From contig DJRZ01000022.1 of NCBI GenBank assembly GCA_002440235.1, forward strand, positions 1-30,795: DNA of 30,795 nt, written 5' to 3'. Positions 23,170-30,795 of the stretch are shown one piece after another (position 1 is the first letter of the stretch; each line of letters begins with the position of its first letter). Below the pieces are notes generated by a model that saw only the letters and a program-made list of their open reading frames with translations, did no database searches and was not told the origin of the DNA. This stretch comes from Alphaproteobacteria bacterium UBA6347 (GTDB lineage: Bacteria > Pseudomonadota > Alphaproteobacteria > CAAGCB01 > CAG-977). The translations under genes were made by a program, and so were the position numbers.

Positions 23170-24537
23170 ATGAAAAAATACTTTTTCTGCGGTGTCGGCG
23201 GCAGCGGCATGAGCGCGCTGGCGCTGATGCTGAAAAACAAGGGATACGACGTCGGCGGATCCGACCGCGCGTACGACGCGGGCGTCAACGCGTCCAAATT
23301 CGACGTTTTGAAAAATCAGGGCGTCGCCCTGTTCGCGCAGGACGGCGGCGGCGTCGACGAACATACGGACGTTCTGGTCGTTTCCTCCGCCGTCGAAGAA
23401 ACGATCCCCGACGTCGTCAAAGCCCGCCGACTGAATGTTCCTATCATGAAACGCGCCGAAGTGTTGGCGGATTTTCTGCACGAACACAACGGCATCGCCG
23501 TCGGCGGCACCAGCGGCAAGACGACGACGACCGCGATGATCGGACACGTTTTAAAGGAAGCGGGACTCGACCCGTCCGTGATCAACGGCGGCGTGATGCT
23601 GAATTACGCGGATTCGCTGGGCATGGGCAACGTTCTGGCGGGCAAGGGGTCGTTTTGCGTGATCGAAGCCGACGAAAGCGACGGATCGATAGAGCTTTAC
23701 AAGCCCGCCGTTTCCGTCCTGACGACGATTTCGCTTGACCACAAACCGTTGGAGGAACTGCGCGTCCTGTTCGGCGATTTCGTCGAACGCGCGACGGTCG
23801 GGGCGGTCTTGAACGCCGACAACGCGGACGTTCTGGCGCTGAAAAACCGGAATCCCAACGTTCTGACCTTTTCGGCGGCGGGCGGCGACGCCGATTTGAA
23901 AGCCGAAAACGTCGCGCCCGTCGAAAACGGCGTGCGGTTTTCCCTGGACGGGGAGGAGGCTTTCCTGCCCGTGATCGGGCGTCACAACGTCGCGAACGCT
24001 CTGGCGGCGGTCGGCGCGGCGATGCAGATCGGCATTCCGGCGTCGCAGGCGCTGAAAGCCCTGTCGACGTTCAAAGGGGTTCGCCGCCGTTTGGAAACCG
24101 TCGGCGTGACGAAAAAGAACGTCGCCGTCATCGACGATTTCGCCCATAATCCCGAAAAAATAGCCGCCAGCCTGTCCGCGCTGAAAGATTACGACGGGCG
24201 GCTGATCGTCATCTACCAGCCCCACGGGTTCAAACCCACCAAAATCATGCGCAAAGGGCTGGTCGACGCTTTCGATCGGGGGCTGGGGCTGGACGATACC
24301 CTGATCATGCAGGAAATCTATTACGCGGGCGGAACGGCGCAAAAGGACATTTCGTCCGCCGATCTGGTGCGTGATTTGGAACGCACGGGCAAGCGCGTCC
24401 ATTTCATTCCCGACCGCAAAGCCGTCGTTTCTCTGGTCAAAGGGCTGGTGTCCAAAGGCGACCGGATCGTCGTCATGGGCGCGCGCGACGACACGCTGAG
24501 CGATTTCGCCCGTTCGATATTCGAGGCGCTGTCATGA
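23170..24537 (+). CDS. mpl: Mpl/MurC-like UDP-N-acetylmuramate ligase
   Basis: 455 residues. A Mur ligase of the MurC/Mpl group: the N-terminal UDP-binding motif GVGGSGMSALALML, ATP loop GGTSGKTTTTAM (about 112-123), ADESDGS and the C-terminal DDFAHNPEKI. It joins L-Ala (MurC) or the recycled tripeptide L-Ala-gamma-D-Glu-meso-Dap (Mpl) to UDP-MurNAc. Mpl is preferred because the gene overlaps an LD-carboxypeptidase gene (ATGA), whose product is that tripeptide; this is context inference. GTSGK replaces the more common GTHGK. AGGAGG lies ahead of the ATG at 23170; an in-frame earlier start lacks support. Confidence 0.8.
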   Translation: MKKYFFCGVGGSGMSALALMLKNKGYDVGGSDRAYDAGVNASKFDVLKNQGVALFAQDGGGVDEHTDVLVVSSAVEETIPDVVKARRLNVPIMKRAEVLADFLHEHNGIAVGGTSGKTTTTAMIGHVLKEAGLDPSVINGGVMLNYADSLGMGNVLAGKGSFCVIEADESDGSIELYKPAVSVLTTISLDHKPLEELRVLFGDFVERATVGAVLNADNADVLALKNRNPNVLTFSAAGGDADLKAENVAPVENGVRFSLDGEEAFLPVIGRHNVANALAAVGAAMQIGIPASQALKALSTFKGVRRRLETVGVTKKNVAVIDDFAHNPEKIAASLSALKDYDGRLIVIYQPHGFKPTKIMRKGLVDAFDRGLGLDDTLIMQEIYYAGGTAQKDISSADLVRDLERTGKRVHFIPDRKAVVSLVKGLVSKGDRIVVMGARDDTLSDFARSIFEALS

Positions 24538-25403
24538 CGACGATCGGCGTCGTTTCCCCGTCCAGCGCGGTTGACGAAACCGCTTTGAACGAATCCGTCC
24601 GTTTTTGGCGCGGACGCGGGTTTGACGTCAAATGCGCGCCGCATCTGTATGAAAAACATCGTTTTCTGGCGGGAACGGACGAAGAGCGCGCCGCCGACCT
24701 GACCGCGGCTTTCGTCGACGATTCGGTCGATCTGATTTTCGCCGCGGGGGGCGGCTACGGTTCCGCGCGGCTGTTGAAAAAGCTGGATTACGGCTTGATT
24801 TCGCGGCATAGGAAACCCTTTGTCGGGCTGAGCGACACGACCGCCGTTCAGCTGGCTTTGAACGCTTTGGCGGGGGTGCCGTGCTTTACGGGATATTTGA
24901 TGAAACCCAGACACGGGCGCGTGATGTTCCCCTATACGGATTTGTCGCTGGACGATTGCCTGAACGGGCGGGAACAGACGGTTTCGGGGCTGGAATCCGA
25001 CTTCGCCGGCACGGTGGAGGGAACGCTGACGGGCGGGTGCTTGTCTTTGATCGCCGGATTGCCGGGGACGCCGTATATGCCCGACGTGACGGGCGCGGTT
25101 CTGGTGCTGGAGGACGTGGGCGAGGAACCCTACGCGGTCGACAGAATGCTGACGCGGCTGGACAACGCGGGCGTGTTCGACAAAGCCGCCGCCGTCGTGT
25201 TCGGCGTTTTCATGGACTGCAAAGCAAAAGATCCGGCGGATGGGACGATTGACGATGTGCTGAACGAATGGAAAAAACGTCTGAAAATTCCCGTTTGGAC
25301 GGGCTTTCCCTACGGGCATCAGGCGGGGTCGGTCGTTTTCCCGATCGGGGGAAAAGCGGTAGTTTCGGCGAACGAAATTCGAATAAGGGGGTATGATGGT
25401 TGA
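24534..25403 (+). CDS. ldcA: LD-carboxypeptidase (peptidase S66)
   Basis: 289 residues. LdcA trims the terminal D-Ala from murein tetrapeptides to give tripeptides for recycling in the cytoplasm. The catalytic triad of the family is present: Ser100 in VGLSDTTA, Glu in LEDVGEEPYAVDRML (about 193) and His262 in FPYGHQ. There is no signal peptide, as expected. The ATG overlaps the stop of the Mur ligase gene and the end overlaps the next gene's start, indicating a tight operon. Confidence 0.92.
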   Translation: MTTIGVVSPSSAVDETALNESVRFWRGRGFDVKCAPHLYEKHRFLAGTDEERAADLTAAFVDDSVDLIFAAGGGYGSARLLKKLDYGLISRHRKPFVGLSDTTAVQLALNALAGVPCFTGYLMKPRHGRVMFPYTDLSLDDCLNGREQTVSGLESDFAGTVEGTLTGGCLSLIAGLPGTPYMPDVTGAVLVLEDVGEEPYAVDRMLTRLDNAGVFDKAAAVVFGVFMDCKAKDPADGTIDDVLNEWKKRLKIPVWTGFPYGHQAGSVVFPIGGKAVVSANEIRIRGYDG

Positions 25404-27684
25404 ATTGCTGGCGCCAGCGGGGCAGATTGATTCGGGATACGCGGCTTTCGCCCACGGGGCGGACGCGGTTTATTTGGGTTTGACGCAGTTTTCCGCCCGC
25501 GCCGAAGCGCAAAACTTCACCCCCGACGCGTTCGCGGGGTTTGTGAAATACGCGCATCAAATCGGGAAAAGGGTGCTGGTCGCCGTCAACACGATCTTTT
25601 TCGAAAACGAAAAGGAATCGCTGATCGACACGCTTCAGACGATTGAATCGGCGGGCGCGGACGGCGTGATCGTTCAGGATTTGGGAACGGCGCGGCTGAT
25701 GAAGCGGTATTTTCCGAAACTGCGCCTGCACGGCAGCACGCAAATGGCTGTTCACAACCGCGAGGGCGTCGAAGCCCTGCGCGATATGGGGTTCAAGCGC
25801 GTCGTTCTGGCGCGCGAGCTGACGTTGGACGAAATCCGCGACGCCTGCCGCGTTCCGGGGATTGAAAAGGAAGTCTTCATTCACGGTGCGCTGTGTTACA
25901 GTTACAGCGGGCTGTGCCTGTTTTCCGCGATTTACGCGGGACGCAGCGCGAACAGGGGCAAATGCGTCTATCCCTGCCGCGAATCGTTTTGCTTCGAGGG
26001 CGTGAACAAACACGTCTTTTCCATGAAGGATTTGGCGCAAAGCGAAAACGTCCTGCTGTTGAAACAGGCGGGCGTTACCGCTTTGAAAATCGAGGGACGC
26101 AAAAAAAGCCCGCTGTACGTCGCCGCCGTGACGGACTATTACCGTTCGATACTGGACGGACGGTGCGACAAGCGGACTTTGGCGCGAAAACGCGACAATA
26201 TCCGGTGCGTTTTCAGCCGTCCGACGACGGATTTCTATCTGAAAGGACGCAAAAACTTCGACGTGATCGATACGGAAATCGTCGGACACCGCGGTTTGCC
26301 CGCCGGAAAGGTCGAAGGGTTTTCGACGCGCGGCGGGGTGAAAAGCGTCCGTTTTAAAACCGCGGTCGGCATCGAACGGTTCGACGGCGTTCAGATCGAT
26401 TTGCCGAAATCGGAACGTCCTTTCGGATTTTCGGCGGAAAACATGCGCGTGAACGGCAAAAACGCTTTTCAATCCGCCGCCGGCGACACGTTGGAAATCG
26501 CCCTGCCCGACAACGCGCCGTTCATTCCCGTCGGGGCGGCGGTGTATCTGTCGTCTTCCGGCGCCGTCAGGCGGGCGTACCCGTTTGAAACGCCGAAGCC
26601 GGAATCCGCGGACGTCGGCGATGTCGACGTCGCCGTTTCGGTGCGCGCGGACGGCGTTTCGGCGTCCTGCGGCGATTTGACGGAAACGGTCGCCGGCGGA
26701 TTTTCGGCGGCGAAGTCTTTCGACACGGCGCAAAAAGCCGTTCGCGACGCCTTTGCCAAAACGGGCGGGACGGGGCTGACGCTAAGGGGATTGAACGTCG
26801 ACAACCCCGAAAAGCTGTTCGTGCCGCTGTCCGTTTTAAACGATTTGCGCCGCCGTTTGTACGAACGCGCCGCCGCCGTCCTGACGGCTGAAAAGGACAG
26901 GGACCGCGCGGCGCGAAAGGAAAAAATCCTGCGCCGCGAAGCTTTGACGCCGTCAAAGGAAACGGCGCAAACGGCTTATATCGTCAAAACGGACGACGCT
27001 TTGCTGGCGGCGGAGCTGATGAAAGAACCCGTCGCGGAGGTCGTGTTCGAACTGGGCGTTCGGACGGACGCCGCTTTTTTCGACGGTTTCGACAGGGAAA
27101 AGATTCGTTTCGCCCTGCCCGCCATCGCCCGCGCATGGGAAACGGAAAAGCTGAAACGGACGGCGCGCGGTTTAATGGAAAAGGGATTTAAAAAATTCGA
27201 AATCGCCAACGTCTGGGGACTGGACGCGCTGAAAGGGATCGCGGTCGACGTGACGTTCGACTGGCAGCTGTACGTCGCCAATTCGTCGGCGGCGCGCATG
27301 GCTTCGGAACTGGGGGCGTCGGGGTTCGCCGTGTCGCCCGAAACGCCCGATCCCGCGGCGTTGTTCGCGGCGTTTCCGGATATGGCGGCGGCGGTAGTGT
27401 ATCAGGACATTCCCCTGTTCACGTCGGAAAACTGTCCTTACGCGGCTTTGCGCGGCAAATGCCAAAACTGCGGCGGCAACCGTCAGGAAAAAATGACGTC
27501 GCGCTACGGCGGTTTCGTTTCCGTGATGAAAGACTGCCGCCATTTCCTGCTGGCGGAACGCCCCGTCGTCAAAAAACGCGAAGCGGTGAAAAACGGCGCG
27601 AAAAAACTGCGCGTCGAATTTATGCGCCGCGCCGAACCCGTTTCGTCGCGGCTGGAAACATTGCGGCGGCTGATGCAAGAATAA
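25393..27684 (+). CDS. U32 peptidase-family protein (RlhA/TrhP-like)
   Basis: 763 residues. The N-terminal U32 domain is clear: MVELLAPAGQIDSGYAAFAHGADAVYLGL, then EVFIHGALCYSYSGLCLFSAIYAGRSANRGKCVYPCR with conserved cysteines, and ALKIEGRKKSPLYVAAVT. The middle fits the DUF3656 region of large U32 proteins, and the C-terminal part adds a Cys cluster (NCPYAALRGKCQNCGG, DCRHF). Relatives such as RlhA and TrhP hydroxylate rRNA or tRNA in a prephenate-dependent way; others are called collagenase-like. Given the length and DUF3656, RlhA-like RNA hydroxylation is the best guess. The start overlaps the ldcA end (ATGATG at 25393). Confidence 0.85.
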   Translation: MMVELLAPAGQIDSGYAAFAHGADAVYLGLTQFSARAEAQNFTPDAFAGFVKYAHQIGKRVLVAVNTIFFENEKESLIDTLQTIESAGADGVIVQDLGTARLMKRYFPKLRLHGSTQMAVHNREGVEALRDMGFKRVVLARELTLDEIRDACRVPGIEKEVFIHGALCYSYSGLCLFSAIYAGRSANRGKCVYPCRESFCFEGVNKHVFSMKDLAQSENVLLLKQAGVTALKIEGRKKSPLYVAAVTDYYRSILDGRCDKRTLARKRDNIRCVFSRPTTDFYLKGRKNFDVIDTEIVGHRGLPAGKVEGFSTRGGVKSVRFKTAVGIERFDGVQIDLPKSERPFGFSAENMRVNGKNAFQSAAGDTLEIALPDNAPFIPVGAAVYLSSSGAVRRAYPFETPKPESADVGDVDVAVSVRADGVSASCGDLTETVAGGFSAAKSFDTAQKAVRDAFAKTGGTGLTLRGLNVDNPEKLFVPLSVLNDLRRRLYERAAAVLTAEKDRDRAARKEKILRREALTPSKETAQTAYIVKTDDALLAAELMKEPVAEVVFELGVRTDAAFFDGFDREKIRFALPAIARAWETEKLKRTARGLMEKGFKKFEIANVWGLDALKGIAVDVTFDWQLYVANSSAARMASELGASGFAVSPETPDPAALFAAFPDMAAAVVYQDIPLFTSENCPYAALRGKCQNCGGNRQEKMTSRYGGFVSVMKDCRHFLLAERPVVKKREAVKNGAKKLRVEFMRRAEPVSSRLETLRRLMQE

Positions 27685-27697
27685 GTTTTATTTGAAC

Positions 27698-27725
27698 TTG
27701 ACGCCGTCTTGTTTTAAACTGTAAT
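27698..27725 (+). promoter_or_regulatory. Possible promoter of the small unknown gene
   Basis: TTGACG, 16-base spacer, TGTAAT, followed by an inverted repeat TTACGG / CCGTAA (27730-27748) in the leader before the ATG at 27775. Confidence 0.45.
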
Positions 27726-27774
27726 TCCGTTACGGCAGGATACCGTAAGCAACCTATGAAGAAAGAGCGTTAAA

Positions 27775-28005
27775 ATGGCAAAATTCCCTGTGCAACCCAA
27801 CGATGTTTTTCAAAAAGCGAGCGGCTTGACCTCGAAATGGTTGGTGGAACGGGTGATCGAATTTCCCGACTTGCCGTTGCATGTGCGTTTGAACGAACAG
27901 GGCGGAAACGAAAGAACCGTCACCGTGGCTTTGTCGGCTTTGCTTGATCCGCACCAGTGGCGGCAGATCGAATCCGCCGCGCCGACCGAAGAAGCGACCG
28001 CTTGA
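27775..28005 (+). CDS. Small protein of unknown function
   Basis: 76 residues, not recognised. No signal peptide or membrane segment. It starts MAKFPVQPNDVFQKASGL; it contains VIEFPDLPLHVRLNEQ and ALSALLDPHQWRQIE and ends in an acidic/Ala tail. A GAAAGAG site lies before the ATG. Codon use matches the neighbours and it has its own probable promoter, which supports it as a real gene. Confidence 0.6.
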   Translation: MAKFPVQPNDVFQKASGLTSKWLVERVIEFPDLPLHVRLNEQGGNERTVTVALSALLDPHQWRQIESAAPTEEATA

Positions 28006-28036
28006 CAGGATTGAATCCGGTTTTCGCGTCCCCCGT

Positions 28037-28066
28037 TTGACAAATCGGGGGCGTTTGGGCTATTCT
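28037..28066 (+). promoter_or_regulatory. Promoter of the Eis-like gene
   Basis: TTGACA (28037-28042), 18-base spacer, TATTCT (28061-28066), 35 bases before the ATG. A CCCCCG / CGGGGG inverted repeat overlaps the -35. Confidence 0.6.
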
Positions 28067-28101
28067 TTCGCGAAAACGCCCGAAGCGGCAGAAAGGTTTT
28101 T

Positions 28102-29322
28102 ATGAACGATAAAAAAGACAAACTGAAACTTTGTGTTAAAAAACTGTCCACCAAAGACGTCGACGAATACAACGCCCTGTTGCGCTATTCGTTTCAGGTC
28201 ACCGAAGACGAGCTGAACCGCACGGGCTGGCGCGCCGACGAAATCAAGCAGTCCAAATTCCCCGTGCTGGAACGCGCCGACGTCCTGGGGTGCTTCGACC
28301 ATAAAAAGCTGGTGTCGCAATTCGCGGTCTATCCGCTGAAAATGAACGTGTACGACGCGACCGTTCCGATCGGGTTCATCACCAGCGTCTGTACCTATCC
28401 CGAATATTCGGGCAAGGGAATCATGTCCAACCTGATGCGTCAAAGCCTGACGCGCATGACGGAAAAAGGGCAGGTGCTGGCGTTGCTTTATCCGTATTCG
28501 ATTCCGCTGTACCGCAAATTCGGCTGGGAAATCGTGTCGAACAAGATTTCCTACACCGTCAAGGACAGACAGATTCCCGTCCAGACCAAAGTGTCCGGAT
28601 TCGTGCGCCGCGTGAACTGGGACAACGCGGAATTCATGGATCTGCACACGCGTTTCGCCAAACAGACGCACGGCTGTCTGCACCGCGACAAACTGGCGTG
28701 GGAGGAATACTGGCGCTGGGACGAGGACGACACCGCCGTCGCCGTCTATTATTCCGAAAACGAAAAGCCTTTGGGCTATATGGTGTACATGATCAAGGAC
28801 GACATCATGCACATCAAGGAAATGATCTATCTGAACCGCGAAGCGCAAAAAGGGCTGTGGGAATATATCCGCGCCCACGATTCCATGATCGACGAAGTGC
28901 GCGGCAACACGTATTTCAACGAACCGATCGCCTTTTACATGAATGACGGCGACATTCGGGAAACGATCCGCCCCTACATCATGGGACGCATCGTCGACGT
29001 GCGCGGCTTTTTGAAAAAATACCGCTGCAATCCGAATGAAAAAGGCGTCCGCATCGCCATCGAAGTCACGGATTCGTTTCTGGAATGGAACAATGCCAAG
29101 CTGACCGTTCTGTTCAAAAAGGGAAAATGCAAGATTTGCGACGACGACATCGCGCGCTATCACGTCCGCATGTCGGTCGCGACGCTGACGGCTTTGCTGT
29201 TGGGGTACAAATCCGCCAAACAGCTGTTCCGCGCCGAACGCATCGAAGGCGATCTGGACGCGGTGCGCCGTCTGGACGACGTGCTGCTGCACGAAAGCCC
29301 GTACATTTCCGACTATATTTAA
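28102..29322 (+). CDS. Eis-like GNAT acetyltransferase with SCP2-type C-terminus
   Basis: 406 residues, the length of Eis-family proteins. The N-terminal GNAT domain has IGFITSVCTYPEYSGKGIMSNLMRQSL (acetyl-CoA loop) and LYPYSIPLYRKFGWEI. A second GNAT-like region follows (WRWDEDDTAVAVYYSENEKPLGYMVY). The C-terminal part (about 300-405) resembles the sterol-carrier-like domain, ending ISDYI like the family's free C-terminal carboxylate used in catalysis. Eis proteins acetylate amines, in some species aminoglycosides; the substrate here is unknown. Relatives in Firmicutes suggest possible transfer. Confidence 0.85.
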   Translation: MNDKKDKLKLCVKKLSTKDVDEYNALLRYSFQVTEDELNRTGWRADEIKQSKFPVLERADVLGCFDHKKLVSQFAVYPLKMNVYDATVPIGFITSVCTYPEYSGKGIMSNLMRQSLTRMTEKGQVLALLYPYSIPLYRKFGWEIVSNKISYTVKDRQIPVQTKVSGFVRRVNWDNAEFMDLHTRFAKQTHGCLHRDKLAWEEYWRWDEDDTAVAVYYSENEKPLGYMVYMIKDDIMHIKEMIYLNREAQKGLWEYIRAHDSMIDEVRGNTYFNEPIAFYMNDGDIRETIRPYIMGRIVDVRGFLKKYRCNPNEKGVRIAIEVTDSFLEWNNAKLTVLFKKGKCKICDDDIARYHVRMSVATLTALLLGYKSAKQLFRAERIEGDLDAVRRLDDVLLHESPYISDYI

Positions 29323-29334
29323 AGACTGAAAGCG

Positions 29335-29889
29335 TCAGTCCCAGTATCCGAACAGCGGGTATTGGGCTTCGACGCGGTAATACGACCCGTCGCCGTCCGT
29401 GCGCGGGTGGCTGGAAAACAGCGTGAAGTGGTCGACGTGAAATTCTTCGGAACGGAACAGGTTGTTGTATTCCATGAATTTGTGCACGTCGGCGAACGTC
29501 GCGCCGTACAGCTTCGCCAGCGTGCAGTGGGCGTGGAATTTGTGCTTGTCGGGCGGCAGACGGTTGCGGGAAACGACGCTTTCGATCTTGTCGTGCAAAA
29601 AGTCCAAAGCCTGATAGTTGCAGACGCCCGCCCACAGGTGGCGCAGCTGCGAACCGTTCGCGAACAGTCCGACCTGCGCCATTTGCATGTCGAACGCGGG
29701 GGCTTTGATCTGCATGAACCCGTCGTGCAGGTCGTCGGCGACGCCTTCGTCGATGTTGCCGATGAAACGCAAAGTGATGTGCAGGTTTTCGCGTTCGACC
29801 CATTTTGCGTTCGGGACGCCGCCGCGCAGGGCGTAAAGCTGGTCTTTGATGTGTTCGGGCAGTTCGATTCCGGCGAAAAGGCGTATCAT
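29335..29889 (-). CDS. thpR: ThpR, RNA 2',3'-cyclic phosphodiesterase
   Basis: 184 residues. Member of the 2H phosphoesterase (LigT) family that opens 2',3'-cyclic phosphate ends of RNA. Both HxTx motifs are present: HITL at 37-40 and HCTL at 121-124, with the N-terminal MIRLFAGIELPEHI signature. AAGGA precedes the ATG. It converges with the Eis-like gene with 12 bases between stops. The 175-base gap upstream (29890-30064) has a GC-rich imperfect dyad at 29961-29983 and a TATACT near 29922 that could be its -10. Confidence 0.93.
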   Translation of the reverse strand: MIRLFAGIELPEHIKDQLYALRGGVPNAKWVERENLHITLRFIGNIDEGVADDLHDGFMQIKAPAFDMQMAQVGLFANGSQLRHLWAGVCNYQALDFLHDKIESVVSRNRLPPDKHKFHAHCTLAKLYGATFADVHKFMEYNNLFRSEEFHVDHFTLFSSHPRTDGDGSYYRVEAQYPLFGYWD

Positions 29890-30064
29890 GGGTTTAATCC
29901 TTGCAGTGTTTGTCCCTGAACAGTATAGTATAGTTCATTTTTTAATAAAAGCTTAACCCTTGACGCCGTCGCGCCTTTGCGCGGCGTTTGAAAAATAACG
30001 CGCCGTCGGGATTGACTTTTTTCGCACGTTCAAGGAAAATATAAAAAAACCATAAGGGGCTTTT

Positions 30065-30795
30065 ATGCTGGATGACGGTATCGTCACGTTTGAAAACGAA
30101 AAACAAATCAGGGAATCTTTGGAACGTTGGCAAACGTCCGCGCTGATTGACGCCGTAAGGAATTTAAAGGATTGCCAGGCGTTGCGTCGGGCGGTCGCCG
30201 CTTTGGAAAAAACCAAGGCGCAGGAATTGCTGAAGGACAAGGACAATCCCGAAAAATGGCTGGAGCTGTACCGCGCGCATCAGGTGCTGGATCGAAAGGC
30301 GCTGGAAATGGGCGAAAAGGAACAGCCGTGGACGCACGAACAGTTTTTGTTTGACGCCCTGCTGTCCGCCGTGGTGCGCGGCGTCATGCACGAACATCTG
30401 GACATCGATCCGGAAGAGGACGGACTGGATCTGAACGTCATTCTGTCCGAAATGGACGATCCCGCGACCTTTTTCGACGGCGAGGTTGAAAAGGACGAGG
30501 CGTTTCAAGAGGCGATCGCCGCCGCCGACGCCAAAGACGTCGCCAAAGTCCACGCCCGTCTGGCGCACGTTCTGACGAAATGCAACAACGCCTACACGCT
30601 GAAACGCGCCGATTACAAGCTGGAAACGGTGAAAATGCCCGTGATGGGATTTTTGGGAAAGACGCTGTTCCCCGCTTTGGGCGACCGCGTTAAAAAAGTG
30701 CCGTCGAAAACCCCGTGCGGCAAAGGGCTGGGCGACTGGGTCGACGCGCCGACCAGCTTTGTTCTGGCGCGGACGAACGATTTGCTGCAAGAGGC
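30065..30795 (+). CDS. Unknown protein, partial (runs off the window)
   Basis: At least 243 codons, open to the right edge, so the C-terminus is missing. It starts MLDDGIVTFENEKQIRESLERW with AAGGGG six bases upstream of the ATG. The protein is soluble, helical and acidic: ALEKTKAQELLKDKDNPEKWLELYRAHQV, then EHLDIDPEEDGLDLNVILSEMDDP. A later part contains KLETVKMPVMGFLGKTLFP. No signal peptide, membrane segment or motif I can assign. Confidence 0.65.
   Translation, partial: MLDDGIVTFENEKQIRESLERWQTSALIDAVRNLKDCQALRRAVAALEKTKAQELLKDKDNPEKWLELYRAHQVLDRKALEMGEKEQPWTHEQFLFDALLSAVVRGVMHEHLDIDPEEDGLDLNVILSEMDDPATFFDGEVEKDEAFQEAIAAADAKDVAKVHARLAHVLTKCNNAYTLKRADYKLETVKMPVMGFLGKTLFPALGDRVKKVPSKTPCGKGLGDWVDAPTSFVLARTNDLLQE

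Noticed and set aside
29961..29983. GC-rich dyad as a terminator
   Set aside because: The stem is bulged and has no proper T tract in a direction that follows a gene.

Overview
The window reads as a chromosomal segment of an alphaproteobacterium with fairly high GC content. The main supports are a dnaK promoter of the alphaproteobacterial RpoH type, MCE/Mla lipid-transport genes with a STAS-permease fusion and a PqiC-like lipoprotein, and generally alphaproteobacterial gene content. A flavin reductase carrying two rubredoxin domains and an Eis-type acetyltransferase are more usual in anaerobes and Firmicutes. They suggest, as an inference only, an oxygen-poor and probably host-associated habitat. 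I see no rRNA, tRNA, CRISPR array, transposase or phage gene.

Layout. 37-2049 (-) encodes a secreted trypsin-fold protein that has lost two catalytic residues. 2134-3542 (+) is hisA-hisE-HIT, without hisF between hisA and hisE. 3577-4215 (-) is a secreted, very cysteine-rich protein, preceded by a 390-base leader that holds foldable RNA, a 23-codon ORF and a terminator-like hairpin right before the gene. 4606-5370 (-) is the flavin reductase/rubredoxin fusion. 5453-6798 (-) holds a small outer-membrane barrel and dapB. 6799-7248 is a gene-free tract of palindromic repeats. 7249-7767 (-) is a GNAT acetyltransferase.

7895-9731 is an AT-richer accessory patch. An XRE-type regulator faces, across an operator-rich promoter, a duplicated cassette of a small CPECHH protein and a secreted SH3-like protein. 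One copy of the small gene is a chimera whose head comes from the 3' end of dnaJ. 9759-12920 (-) is dnaK-dnaJ with a hairpin between the two genes.

13108-18366 (+) is a tightly packed cell-envelope operon: DUF2333 protein, Bax-like glucosaminidase, MlaE with STAS, MlaF, MlaD and a PqiC-like lipoprotein. Around 18372-25403 there is a run of peptidoglycan genes: a class A penicillin-binding protein, a soluble lytic transglycosylase, an Mpl/MurC-like ligase and LD-carboxypeptidase. The last two together would recycle wall tripeptides. A U32 peptidase-family protein follows in the same operon. The right end has a small unknown protein, an Eis-like acetyltransferase, the RNA 2',3'-cyclic phosphodiesterase ThpR and a partial unknown CDS that runs off the window.
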